64,000 nt of DNA from JAAYVZ01 sp035384965 (GTDB taxonomy: Bacteria > Acidobacteriota > Thermoanaerobaculia > Thermoanaerobaculales > Thermoanaerobaculaceae). The notes under the pieces are model-generated. The model was not told where the DNA came from, did not search any database, and saw only the letters and a list, made by a program, of their open reading frames with translations. The stretch spans positions 1 through 64,000 of the forward strand of contig DAOOJE010000001.1 in NCBI GenBank assembly GCA_035384965.1, in the 5' to 3' direction. Below, piece by piece: positions 26,054 through 34,961 of this stretch; position 1 is the stretch's first letter; each line of letters opens with the position of its first letter. The position numbers and the translations under genes were made by a program.

Positions 26054-26800
26054 CTACTTTGCCTTGCCTTGCGCGGCGACAGCGGCCATCCGGGCGGCCA
26101 CCGCCTCCGGGTCGCCGAGGTACCGGTGGCTGACCGGCCGCAGCTCGGCATCCAGTTCGTAGACGAGCGGCACGCCGGTCGGGATGTTGAGCCCCACGAT
26201 GTCGTCCTCGGAAATGTCGTCCAGGTACTTGACGAGGGCGCGCAGCGAGTTGCCGTGGGCGGCGATGAGGAGGCGCTGGCCCGAGCGGATGACCGGCGCC
26301 AGTGCCTCGTGCCACAGCGGGAGCACGCGTGCGACCGTGCTGGCGAGCGACTCGGTGAGCGGCAGCTCCTCCGGCGCCAGCGCGGCGTAGCGGCGGTCGA
26401 ACCCCGGGAAGCGCGGGTCGTCGCGCTCGAGCGCCGGGGGCGGCGTGGCGTACGAGCGGCGCCAGACGCGCACCTGCTCCTCGCCGAACTTCGCCGCCAT
26501 CTCGGCCTTGTTGAGCCCTTGCAGCGCTCCGTAGTGACGCTCGTTGAGCCGCCAGTGGCGGACCACCGGCAGCCACATCCGGTCCATCTCGTCGAGGACG
26601 ATCCACAAGGTGCGGATGGCCCGCTTGAGCACCGAGGTGTAGGCGATGTCGAAATCGAACCCCTCCGCGGCCAGCAACCGGCCGGCCTCGTGGGCTTCCT
26701 CGATCCCCCGCTCGGAGAGGTCCACATCGGTCCAGCCGGTGAACCGGTTCTCCTTGTTCCAGGTGCTCTCCCCGTGCCTCAGCAAGACCAGCGTGAACAT
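26054..26800 (-). CDS. gpmA: 2,3-bisphosphoglycerate-dependent phosphoglycerate mutase
   Basis: 248 residues. It interconverts 3- and 2-phosphoglycerate in glycolysis and gluconeogenesis. The phospho-His motif is LLRHGESTWNKENRFTGW; the second His is in AAHGNSLRALVKYL, and the acid residue is in NERHYGALQGLNK. The length and the insertion after GLNK fit the dPGM class rather than short phosphatases. The ATG at 26800 follows GGAGG by about nine bases; a GTG one codon earlier is possible. Confidence 0.95.
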   Translation of the reverse strand: MFTLVLLRHGESTWNKENRFTGWTDVDLSERGIEEAHEAGRLLAAEGFDFDIAYTSVLKRAIRTLWIVLDEMDRMWLPVVRHWRLNERHYGALQGLNKAEMAAKFGEEQVRVWRRSYATPPPALERDDPRFPGFDRRYAALAPEELPLTESLASTVARVLPLWHEALAPVIRSGQRLLIAAHGNSLRALVKYLDDISEDDIVGLNIPTGVPLVYELDAELRPVSHRYLGDPEAVAARMAAVAAQGKAK

Positions 26801-27007
26801 CACGACCCCCCTCCGGCCGGCCCCGACGGAGCGCTACCGGCAAGCGAACAATAGCCGTTCCCGCTTGCGCTGCACAACCGGGCGCTGCGCCCGCGACCGG
26901 CCGCGGCCAAATCACGCGTGGGAAGGCGCCGCGAACCGCGGCGCGCGAGCGGGTGGCAGGGCGGAGGGAGTACCATGGCGAGGTCGACCCAGGCGGGAGG
27001 AGCGCGA

Positions 27008-28297
27008 ATGACGAGCAGGCGGCAAACCGGCGGGCGGGCGCAGGCGGTGGATCTCGAGGCGCGGGTGCAGCGCCTCGAGGCGGTCGTGGAGGCGTCCGCG
27101 CTCGTCAACTCGACCCTCGACCTGCGCACCATCGGCGAGACCATCGTCGGCATCGCCACCCGGCTCATCGGCGCCGAGCGCGGCAGCCTCTTCCTGCTCG
27201 ACGCGCGGCAGGGCGTGCTCCGCTCGCTCGTCGCGCACGGCGTCGATGGTCTGCTGGTCAGGGTCGGCGAGGGGATCGTTGGCACCGTGGCAGCCGAAGG
27301 CCAGCCCCTGGTCCTCGACGACCCCTACGGCGACCCCCGCTTCGACCGCCGCTTCGACACCGCGACGGGGTTCGTCACCCGCTCGCTCCTCACCGTGCCG
27401 GTGAGGGATCGGAACGGGCAGCTCGTGGCGGTGCTCCAGCTCCTCAACCATCGTGGCGGCCGGTTCCGCCGCGGGGATGTCGAGTTCCTGGCCGAACTGG
27501 GGGTGCCGTTCGCGGTCGCTCTCGCCACCGCTCGCCTGCACGAGGAAATCGTCCTCCGCGAGAAGCTGGCCGAGGAAGTCCGGGTCGCCAGCACGATCCA
27601 GCAGGGCCTCCACCCCCGGAACCTGGCGGCGCCCGGCCTCGAGCTGGCCGCCCACTTCCAGCCGTGCCGCGGCGTGGGCGGCGACTACTACGACCTCATC
27701 CCGGCGCGGTACGGGCGCACCTGGCTGGTGCTGGCCGACGTCTCGGGAAAGGGCATTCCGGCCGCGCTCATCGCCTCGCACGTGCAGTCGTTCCTGTGGA
27801 GCCGGCGGCTGGACCGCCGCCCCCTCGAGCGCATCGCGGCCGAAGGCAACGAGCTGCTGCACCGCTTCACGCAGGGCAAGAAGTACGCCACGGTCGTGCT
27901 GGCCGAGTGGAACCCCCGGCGCCGCACGCTCACCTACGTCAACGCCGGCCACCCGCCGGTGCTCGTGCGGCGCGGCGGCACGGTCGAGCAGCTGGGCTCC
28001 ACCGGCGCCCCCCTCGGGCTGATGCCTGGCCTGCCGCTGCGCAGCGCCACCACCGCGCTCGCCCCCGGCGACCTCGTGCTGCTGTACACCGACGGCGTCA
28101 ACGAGGCCGGCGCCGAGCTCGACATCGAGGAGTTCGGCGTCGAGCGGATCGCTGCCGTACTGCACGACGCCGCCTCGCCCCGGGAGCTGCTCTGTGTCGT
28201 TTCCGCGACGCTGGCATCCTACCTCGGGGAGCACGCGCCGCACGACGACGTCACCATGCTGGCCGCGCGCTGCCTGGCGGGCGCGGCCGCAAGCTGA
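27008..28297 (+). CDS. GAF-domain PP2C (SpoIIE-type) serine phosphatase
   Basis: 429 residues. A short coiled coil (LEARVQRLEAVVEAS) leads into a GAF domain (about 35-180), then a PP2C/SpoIIE phosphatase domain (about 205-425). The phosphatase motifs are VGGDYYDLI, LVLADVSGKGIPAALI, YVNAGHPPV, YTDGVNEA and HDDVTMLA, with the metal-binding aspartates. Such proteins act in partner-switching pathways by dephosphorylating anti-sigma antagonists. No anti-sigma or STAS partner is close by. Two starts are plausible (26975 and 27008); 27008 has GGAGG seven bases upstream. Confidence 0.92.
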   Translation: MTSRRQTGGRAQAVDLEARVQRLEAVVEASALVNSTLDLRTIGETIVGIATRLIGAERGSLFLLDARQGVLRSLVAHGVDGLLVRVGEGIVGTVAAEGQPLVLDDPYGDPRFDRRFDTATGFVTRSLLTVPVRDRNGQLVAVLQLLNHRGGRFRRGDVEFLAELGVPFAVALATARLHEEIVLREKLAEEVRVASTIQQGLHPRNLAAPGLELAAHFQPCRGVGGDYYDLIPARYGRTWLVLADVSGKGIPAALIASHVQSFLWSRRLDRRPLERIAAEGNELLHRFTQGKKYATVVLAEWNPRRRTLTYVNAGHPPVLVRRGGTVEQLGSTGAPLGLMPGLPLRSATTALAPGDLVLLYTDGVNEAGAELDIEEFGVERIAAVLHDAASPRELLCVVSATLASYLGEHAPHDDVTMLAARCLAGAAAS

Positions 28298-28326
28298 AGA
28301 CGAGGACCACGCGAGGCGGGGTGGGT

Positions 28327-28401
28327 TGGCGGCCCTGACGGGAGTCGAACCCGTGCTGCCGGCTTGAAAGACCGGTGTCCTGACCGTTAGACGACAGGGC
28401 C
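28327..28401 (-). tRNA. tRNA-Glu (anticodon TTC)
   Basis: A full cloverleaf on the - strand. The acceptor stem GGCCCTG pairs with CAGGGCC, the discriminator is G and CCA is encoded. The anticodon arm is CCGGT-CTTTCAA-GCCGG, giving TTC, and the T-loop is GTTCGACTC. It lies 26 bp after tRNA-Lys and is probably co-transcribed. Confidence 0.96.
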
Positions 28402-28427
28402 GACCTGCGGCAGGGGAAGTTTAGCAC

Positions 28428-28503
28428 TGGTGGGTCGTGTGGGGATCGAACCCACGACCTTCGGGTTAAAAGCCCGCTGCTCTGCCGGCTGAGCTAACGA
28501 CCC
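28428..28503 (-). tRNA. tRNA-Lys (anticodon TTT)
   Basis: A full cloverleaf on the - strand. GGGTCGT pairs with ACGACCC, the discriminator is A and CCA is encoded. The anticodon loop is CTTTTAA, giving TTT. The D-arm is GCTC-AGCCGGCA-GAGC and the T-loop is GTTCGATCC. It is the first gene of a two-tRNA unit. Confidence 0.97.
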
Positions 28504-28509
28504 GGAGGG

Positions 28510-28538
28510 AGGGTAGCGAAGGGCCAGGGGAGCGTCAA
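28510..28538 (-). promoter_or_regulatory. Promoter of the tRNA-Lys/tRNA-Glu unit
   Basis: TTGACG (28538-28533) and TACCCT (28515-28510) are 17 bp apart. The expected transcription start (about 28503) coincides with the first base of mature tRNA-Lys. Confidence 0.7.
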
Positions 28539-28595
28539 GGCGGCGCTCCCCTCCGCCGTCCGCAACCCGATCGCAGCCAACACTTCCCCGGGCGG

Positions 28596-28625
28596 TTGTA
28601 GACAAGCCGAAGAAAGGGCTACACT
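28596..28625 (+). promoter_or_regulatory. Likely promoter of rng
   Basis: TTGTAG (28596-28601) and TACACT (28620-28625) are 18 bp apart, about 20 bp before the GTG start, leaving a very short leader that contains GGAGG. Confidence 0.5.
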
Positions 28626-28645
28626 TCGCAGTTGCCGGAGGCGAT

Positions 28646-30106
28646 GTGACCACGGTCATTTATTGCAACGTCACCCCCTACGAAACCCGCGTCGCAGTGC
28701 GCGAGGAAGGCGCGCTCGTGGAGCTGCTGGTCGAGCGCAGCCGCGAGCGGTCGGTGGTCGGCAGCCTTTTCAAGGGGCGCATCTCGCGGGTGCTGCCCGG
28801 GATGCAGGCGGCGTTCGTCAACATCGGCCTCGAGCGTGACGCCTTTCTCTACGTCGACGACGTGGCGGAGGCGCTCGAGGAGGACATCGAGCCCGGCGAG
28901 CTGGTCGAAGGCGTGCCGATCCAGGACCTGCTGCGCGAGGGCCAGGAAATCCTGGTCCAGATCACCCGCGAGCTGGGTTCGTCCAAGGGGCCGCGCGCCA
29001 CCTCCCACATCACGATCCCCGGCCGCTACCTCGTGCTGCTGCCCGGCAGCAACCACATCGGCGTGTCGCGGCGGATCACCGACCAGGCCGAACGCGAGCG
29101 ACTGCGGGCGCTGCTGGCCGACATCCCCCACTCGGGCGGCGTCATCGTACGCACCGCCGGCGAGGGGTGCGAACGGGCCGACTTCCAGGCCGACCTTGCC
29201 GTGCTGGAGTCGATGTGGCGGCACATCCTCAAGCGCTCGAACGAGGTCGGGGCGCCGTGCCTGGTCCATCGCGACCTCGACCTCGTGCTGCGGGCCGCCC
29301 GCGACCTGGCGGGGCCCAAGTTGGCCGAGTTCTGGGTCGACGACCCGGAAGCCTACCAGCGGGTGGTCGAGTTCCTCGACCGGCTCCAGCCGGAACTCAC
29401 CTCCCGCGTCAAGCTGTACCGCCGGCAAGTCGACATCTTCGACGCGTTTGGGGTCGAGGCCGAGCTGCAACAAGTCCTGCAGCCCAAGGTCTGGCTGCGC
29501 TCGGGCGGCTCGCTGGTCATCAACCAGACCGAGGCGCTGGTCGCCATCGACGTCAACACCGGCCGCTACGTGGGGGGCGCCGACCTCGAGGACACCGTCT
29601 TCCAGATCAACCTCGAAGCCGCCAGGGAGGTCGCGCGCCAGCTCCGGCTGCGCAACCTCGGGGGGATCATCGTCGTCGACTTCATCGACATGGAAAAAGA
29701 GGAGCACCGCGAGCAGTTGCTCGAGGTGCTCCGCGCCGAACTGGCCCGCGACCGGGCGCGGTCGCTCGTCGGGCCGGTGGGGCCGTTCGGCCTCGTGCAG
29801 CTCACCCGCAAGCGCACCGAGCGATCGCTCGAGCGGGTCATGACCAGGGCCTGCCCGACGTGCGAGGGCCTGGGGCGGGTGAAGGCGCCGGAAACGGTCT
29901 GCCTGGAGCTGCGGCGCGCCCTGCTCGCCGAGGCGGCGCGCATGGAAGGGAGCGAGCTTACGGTCCGGGCCCACCCCGACATCGTCAAGGTGCTGACCGG
30001 CGAGCTGCGAGGGATCCTCGACGAGCTGCGCGAGCGGCACGGGCTTTCGGTGCGGGTCCTCGAGGCACCAGCCTTCCACCCCACCCGCTTCGAGCTGGGA
30101 CCCTGA
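28646..30106 (+). CDS. rng: Ribonuclease G (RNase E/G family)
   Basis: 486 residues, the length of RNase G without the RNase E C-terminal scaffold. It cuts single-stranded RNA, matures 16S rRNA 5' ends and starts mRNA decay. The S1-like region is at the N-terminus (FKGRISRVLPGMQAAFVNIGLERDAFLY). The catalytic, Mg-binding aspartates are in ALVAIDVNTGRYVG and IIVVDFIDMEKEEHR. The zinc-link CPTCEGLGRV follows TRKR. The GTG start at 28646 has GGAGG four bases upstream. Confidence 0.95.
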   Translation: MTTVIYCNVTPYETRVAVREEGALVELLVERSRERSVVGSLFKGRISRVLPGMQAAFVNIGLERDAFLYVDDVAEALEEDIEPGELVEGVPIQDLLREGQEILVQITRELGSSKGPRATSHITIPGRYLVLLPGSNHIGVSRRITDQAERERLRALLADIPHSGGVIVRTAGEGCERADFQADLAVLESMWRHILKRSNEVGAPCLVHRDLDLVLRAARDLAGPKLAEFWVDDPEAYQRVVEFLDRLQPELTSRVKLYRRQVDIFDAFGVEAELQQVLQPKVWLRSGGSLVINQTEALVAIDVNTGRYVGGADLEDTVFQINLEAAREVARQLRLRNLGGIIVVDFIDMEKEEHREQLLEVLRAELARDRARSLVGPVGPFGLVQLTRKRTERSLERVMTRACPTCEGLGRVKAPETVCLELRRALLAEAARMEGSELTVRAHPDIVKVLTGELRGILDELRERHGLSVRVLEAPAFHPTRFELGP

Positions 30107-30155
30107 AAAGCTCTGCCGGCTCCTTCTGCGAGAGCGGAGTCTGGCCGGGCAGCGG

Positions 30156-31538
30156 TCAGCGGCTCGCCGGCAGACGCGCCAGGACGTTGTCTTGCATCCA
30201 GTGCGCGTCGAGCCACTCGATCGGGTCCACCGACAGCCCTTGCACGAACACCTCGAAGTGCAGGTGATCACCACCGGCCAGCCCGGTCATGCCGGTCCGG
30301 CCGATCGTCTGGCCCCTGGCAACCGACTGCCCGGCAGTGACGGCCACCTCGGACAAATGGCCGTACAGGCTCGCCAGCCCGCAGCCGTGGTCGAGCAGCA
30401 CGGCGCGACCGTAAATGCCGAACCAGCCGGCGGCAACGACCCGGCCCGCGTTGGCCGCCGGCACCTCGGCGCGGGCGGTGGAGGCGAGATCCAGCCCGAG
30501 GTGCGTCTGCGTGTCCACTTCCCTGCCTTCGAAACGATACGTGCGGGTTTCCGCAAACCCCGCCATGCGCTTGCTGTCGGGAAGCTGCAGGAACGACCCC
30601 TGCCACAGCGGCCGCTCCTCGCTCGCCCCTGTCAGCTCGGCGACGCGCTGCAGGTCGGCGCGGCGCATGTCCCGGTTGATGCGCAGGTACTGCTCGAGCA
30701 GCGAGCCGGAGGCGTCGAAGCCGGGTGTCTCGGCGGCAATTGCCGTGACCACCCGTTCGAGGAAAGCGGGGCCGAGCTCGATCGTTTCCTTGCGACGCGC
30801 CACTGGCTTGAGCCCGTTCACGAACGCCTGCTCGGCGCGGTTGCCGGCGGCGTCCTCGGCAAAGGCGCGGACTTCCGCCGCCGCGACACCCTGCCACGGC
30901 ACCCCGAACAGCACCAGGCGCTGGCGGCTCGAGCCGCCCGGCAGCGGGTACGAGCGGAACTCGCGGTCACCGGCCCGCACACCGGAACGTGCGGCCGCCT
31001 CGTCGATCTCGATCACCACCACACCGGCTCCACCCTGGCGGAGGTAGTGCCCACTGGAGACGACCTGCAGCCTCGGCGGCCGCAGCCGTACCGGCACCCG
31101 GCGCTCCACCGTCACGGGCGCCGGGGAGCGGAGGAAGCCGGCGGCCCGATCGGCCACCGCCCGGATCGTCAGCTCACCTTCGGCCAGCCATGCCTGATGC
31201 CGGCTGCCGAGCGCGGCGTCGAGCACGTGCTCGGCGGTTCGCGGCCCGCCCCCAAGCCCCGGCCGCGCGAAGCTCGCTGCCGCCACCTGCTCGACGCGCT
31301 CGCCTTGCTGTAGCTCGAGCCTGATGTTCCCGAGCCCGCCCCGCGGCTCGGCAAAGCTGGCTGTGACGCGAGTCGACACGCCCACCGCCGGACGCTCGAG
31401 CTCGATCACGACCGACGCCGGCGGCTCTTCGCGCAGCCCCCACCACACGAGCACCCCACCTGCCGCCAGCCCCCCCAAGGCGAGCACTGCCAGCGCCAAC
31501 CCCCACCGTCCCTGCCGCCGAGATGCGAGAGCCACCAC
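30156..31538 (-). CDS. M23-family peptidoglycan endopeptidase, membrane-anchored
   Basis: 460 residues. An N-terminal membrane anchor (GLALAVLALGGLAAGGVLVWW) is followed by a beta-rich periplasmic region of about 280 residues with Ig-like character. The C-terminus is an M23 (LytM) zinc domain: HLGLDLAS with the first His and Asp, GRAVLLDHG, LYGHLS, GMTGLAGGDHLHFEVFV with HLH. All four metal and catalytic positions are present, so it should be active on peptide cross-links rather than a degenerate EnvC-like activator. It starts 49 bp after mfd on the same strand. Confidence 0.9.
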   Translation of the reverse strand: MVALASRRQGRWGLALAVLALGGLAAGGVLVWWGLREEPPASVVIELERPAVGVSTRVTASFAEPRGGLGNIRLELQQGERVEQVAAASFARPGLGGGPRTAEHVLDAALGSRHQAWLAEGELTIRAVADRAAGFLRSPAPVTVERRVPVRLRPPRLQVVSSGHYLRQGGAGVVVIEIDEAAARSGVRAGDREFRSYPLPGGSSRQRLVLFGVPWQGVAAAEVRAFAEDAAGNRAEQAFVNGLKPVARRKETIELGPAFLERVVTAIAAETPGFDASGSLLEQYLRINRDMRRADLQRVAELTGASEERPLWQGSFLQLPDSKRMAGFAETRTYRFEGREVDTQTHLGLDLASTARAEVPAANAGRVVAAGWFGIYGRAVLLDHGCGLASLYGHLSEVAVTAGQSVARGQTIGRTGMTGLAGGDHLHFEVFVQGLSVDPIEWLDAHWMQDNVLARLPASR

Positions 31539-31587
31539 CGACCTCCAGCGCGGCGCGACGTCCTGCCGGCCGCAGCGAGGGAGAAGT

Positions 31588-34500
31588 CTACCCCGTCTGC
31601 GGCAACAGCTCGGCCAGCCACCGGGCGGCGGCCAGCGCGTCCCTTTCCGCGCACGGCACCCGCACCACCCCGGCCGGAGTCATGCTCCCGCCGGGGACCC
31701 CGGTCAGCAACGCCAGAGCCGCCTGGTGAGCGGCCGGGTGGTCGGGCAGGAACACGACTTCGAACGCCATCCCGGTGCGGCGCACCCGCACGATCCCGGC
31801 GGCCTCGGCCCGGCGGCGCAGCCGCTGGTGGATGAGGAGGTTCACGAGCGGCGGCGGCGGCGGCCCGAAGCGGTCGGCGAGCTCCTCGGCGACGCGGTCG
31901 ATTTCCGCCTCGTCGCGCGCCCCCGCCACCCGGCGATACACGGACAACCGCACGCTTTCCTCGGCAATGAAGGCGTCCGGCAGCCGGTAGTCGAGGCCGA
32001 GCGCCAGCTCCGTTCCGCTCGGGGGCGGCGGCGGCGCCTGGCCGCGCAGCTCGGCTACCGCCTCCTCCAGCAGGTGGCAGTACGTCTCGTACCCGACCGC
32101 GCGCAGATGCCCGTGCTGCTCGGCACCGAGCAGGTTGCCGGCGCCCCGGATCTCGAGGTCGCGGGCGGCGATGCGGAAACCGGCTCCCAGCTCGGCAAAC
32201 TCGACGATGGCCGCCAGGCGCTGTCGAGCCTCGGTCGAGAGCGCCTGCTCGGGCGGCACGAACAGGTAGGCGAAGGCAAGACGGTCCGACCGCCCCACCC
32301 GGCCCCGGAGCTGGTAGAGCTGCGCCAGGCCGAAGCGGTCGGCGCGGTTGACGATGAGGGTGTTGGCGTTGGGGATGTCGAGGCCGTTCTCGATGATGGC
32401 GGTGGCGAGCAGGACATCGGCCCGGCCCTCGAGGAAGGCGTTCATCGCCTTTTCGAGCTGCCGCTCCCCCATCTGGCCGTGGGCCACCACGACGCTCGCC
32501 TCGGGGACCGTCTCCCGCACGAACGCCGCCATGGCGCCGATGGAGGCCACGCGGTTGTGCACAAAGAACACCTGTCCGCCGCGCCCGAGCTCGGTGAGAA
32601 TCGCTTCCCGCAGCACCTCGCGCCGGAACGGCAAGACGTGCGTCTGCACCGCCAGGCGGTCCCGCGGCGGCGTCTCGATGACCGACACGTCACGCAGACC
32701 CAACAGCCCGAGGTTGAGGGTGCGAGGAATCGGCGTCGCCGACATCGCCAGCACGTCGACCGAGGCCTTGAGCGCTTTGAGCCTTTCCTTTTGCGCCACC
32801 CCGAAGCGCTGCTCCTCGTCGATGATGACGAGCCCCAGGTCGCGGAAGCGCACGTCGGCCGCCAGCACGCGGTGGGTACCGATGACGATGTCCACCGTGC
32901 CGGCGGCGAGGCCGGCGACCACCTGCCGCTGCTCGGCCGGCGGCAAGAAACGCGACAGCCAGCGGATCTCCACCGGAAACCCCGCGAAGCGGCGGGTGAA
33001 GGTGCGCAGGTGCTGCTCGGCCAGGATCGTGGTGGGGGCCAGCACCGCCACCTGCTTGCCGTCGAGCACCGCCTTGAAGGCGGCCCGCATCGCCACCTCG
33101 GTCTTGCCGTACCCGACGTCGCCGACGAGCAGTCGGTCCATGGGGCGCTCGGACTCCATGTCGCGCTTGGTCTCGGCGATGGCCTGGAGCTGGTCCTCCG
33201 TCGGCTCGTACTCGAACGCCGCCTCGAAGTCCCGCTGCCACGGGGAGTCCTTGGAGAAGGCAAAGCCAGCCGCCAGCTCCCGCTGGGCGCCGACCTTGAG
33301 CAGATCTTCGGCGAGATCCCGCAGCGCCCGCTTGACGCGGCTTTTCGTGCGGCTCCAGCTCGACCCGCCCAGGCGGTCGAGCCGGGGTGGCGAGGCTTCG
33401 GCCGCCGCGTATTTTCCGAGCACGTCGGCCCGCTCGAGCGGGACCAGCAGCTTGCCGCCGCCAGCGTACTCGAGCTCCACGCACTCGTGTGCCGTGCCGT
33501 CCAGCGAAAGGGAGCGAAACCCCAGAAAGCGGCCAATTCCATGGTCGGCGTGGACCACGAAGTCGCCGGGGCGCAAATCCCGCACGTCGGCCAGCACTCG
33601 CGCCAGCGTGCGGCGCTGGCGGGCCGGCGGCGGTAGCGTCGTGAGGTCGGCCCGGCCGAAGACCGCCAGCTTTTCCTCGGCCCACACGAAGCCGCGCTCG
33701 AGCCTGCCCTGCACGATGCCGCACACCCGCGGCCCGGGCCACCCCGGACACACCGGCAGCTCGCCCTCGGTCAGCAGGTGCTGCAGCCGCTGCGCCTCTC
33801 CCGGTGAGGCCGCCACCAGTACCTGCCGCCGCTCTTCCCACGCCCCGGCCCGCAGCTCCTCGAGCAAGACAGCCGGGCGCGACGCCAGGTTCGGCGAGGG
33901 TGCCGTGCGCACCCGCACCCAGGGCGTGCCGTCCTCGAGCCCCAGCTCGGCCACGACGTCGGCCTGCGCGAGCGCGTCCCGGCAAATCTCGGCCCCCGCC
34001 AGCCACGCTTCTACCGGTGGCGTGCACACGCCGTCCCGCTGCAAGGTGAGGCGGGCGTGGCGGAGCGCCTCGAGGTGCCCGCCGATTTGGGCAGCCACCG
34101 CATCCGGCTCGCACACCACGAGAGCGTCGGTCAGCTCCCAGACCCTGCGGTGCGGCAGCACCCACCCCGCGAACCCCTCCCACAGTCCCGGGTCGCGGCC
34201 CTCCATTGCAGCGGCCGCGGCAACGGTGCACCCGCACGCTTCCAGCCTTGCCGCCAGCGTGAGCCGCTGGTTGTCGCTCGCGGCGAACAGCCGGAGCGGG
34301 GGCACGCCGATGCCGTCCAGCGCACGCACGGAGCGCTGCGAGACGGGGTCCAGCTCAGCGATGCTCTCGACGACGTCGATGTCGAGTACCAGCCGCACCG
34401 CGGCTGCGGGCGTGGCGAGATCGACGACCTGCCCACGGAGAGCTAAGTCGCCGGCCTCCTCCACAAGTTCAGTGCGCCTGTACCCCGCCGCCACCAGCTC

Positions 34501-34947
34501 GCTGGCCATCTGTCGCACGTCGAGCTGCTGCCCGACCTCGATGCGGAACGTTCGCGCCGCGAGCGCCGCCGGGTCGGGGAGCGGGAACACCAGCAGGCGG
34601 GCCGGGACGACGAGGCAGCTCAGCCGGCCGGCAGCGAGGTCCGCCAGGGCGAGGCTTGCCGCCGCGGTCGCCCCGAGCGGCGGGGTGCGCCCGTGATACG
34701 CCTCGACGGCCTCCGCCGGCAGCACCGCGGCAGCCAGGCCCGGTGCCAGCAGCTCGAGGCCGGCTGCCAGCTCCTCGGCGTCCCGGGGGGAAGGGACCAC
34801 GACCACCGCGGGGTTTTTGCCGGCCAGCGCCGCCACCGCCACGGCGCGCGCCCCCGGCACTACGCCGCAAATGGCTCGCCGCCCGGGCCCGAGCCGGCGT
34901 CTGAGGCGCTCTGTCGCGTCGCGCAGGAACTCGGTCTCGGGTCCCAT
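31588..34947 (-). CDS. mfd: Transcription-repair coupling factor
   Basis: 1119 residues, close to the usual length. It pushes stalled RNA polymerase off DNA lesions and recruits UvrA. The UvrB-homology region is N-terminal (about 1-330). The RNA polymerase-interacting domain starts near DLRPGDFVVHADHGIGRFLGF. The RecG-like motor has Walker A LLVGDVGYGKTEVAM, Walker B IIDEEQRFG, SATPIPRT, and the C-terminal motor motifs FVHNRV and QLRGRVGRS. A TRCF domain ends the protein. The ATG at 34947 lies 14 bp after the cysteine desulfurase stop, so the two are co-transcribed. Confidence 0.96.
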   Translation of the reverse strand: MGPETEFLRDATERLRRRLGPGRRAICGVVPGARAVAVAALAGKNPAVVVVPSPRDAEELAAGLELLAPGLAAAVLPAEAVEAYHGRTPPLGATAAASLALADLAAGRLSCLVVPARLLVFPLPDPAALAARTFRIEVGQQLDVRQMASELVAAGYRRTELVEEAGDLALRGQVVDLATPAAAVRLVLDIDVVESIAELDPVSQRSVRALDGIGVPPLRLFAASDNQRLTLAARLEACGCTVAAAAAMEGRDPGLWEGFAGWVLPHRRVWELTDALVVCEPDAVAAQIGGHLEALRHARLTLQRDGVCTPPVEAWLAGAEICRDALAQADVVAELGLEDGTPWVRVRTAPSPNLASRPAVLLEELRAGAWEERRQVLVAASPGEAQRLQHLLTEGELPVCPGWPGPRVCGIVQGRLERGFVWAEEKLAVFGRADLTTLPPPARQRRTLARVLADVRDLRPGDFVVHADHGIGRFLGFRSLSLDGTAHECVELEYAGGGKLLVPLERADVLGKYAAAEASPPRLDRLGGSSWSRTKSRVKRALRDLAEDLLKVGAQRELAAGFAFSKDSPWQRDFEAAFEYEPTEDQLQAIAETKRDMESERPMDRLLVGDVGYGKTEVAMRAAFKAVLDGKQVAVLAPTTILAEQHLRTFTRRFAGFPVEIRWLSRFLPPAEQRQVVAGLAAGTVDIVIGTHRVLAADVRFRDLGLVIIDEEQRFGVAQKERLKALKASVDVLAMSATPIPRTLNLGLLGLRDVSVIETPPRDRLAVQTHVLPFRREVLREAILTELGRGGQVFFVHNRVASIGAMAAFVRETVPEASVVVAHGQMGERQLEKAMNAFLEGRADVLLATAIIENGLDIPNANTLIVNRADRFGLAQLYQLRGRVGRSDRLAFAYLFVPPEQALSTEARQRLAAIVEFAELGAGFRIAARDLEIRGAGNLLGAEQHGHLRAVGYETYCHLLEEAVAELRGQAPPPPPSGTELALGLDYRLPDAFIAEESVRLSVYRRVAGARDEAEIDRVAEELADRFGPPPPPLVNLLIHQRLRRRAEAAGIVRVRRTGMAFEVVFLPDHPAAHQAALALLTGVPGGSMTPAGVVRVPCAERDALAAARWLAELLPQTG

Positions 34948-34961
34948 CGCCGGAGCAGAGT

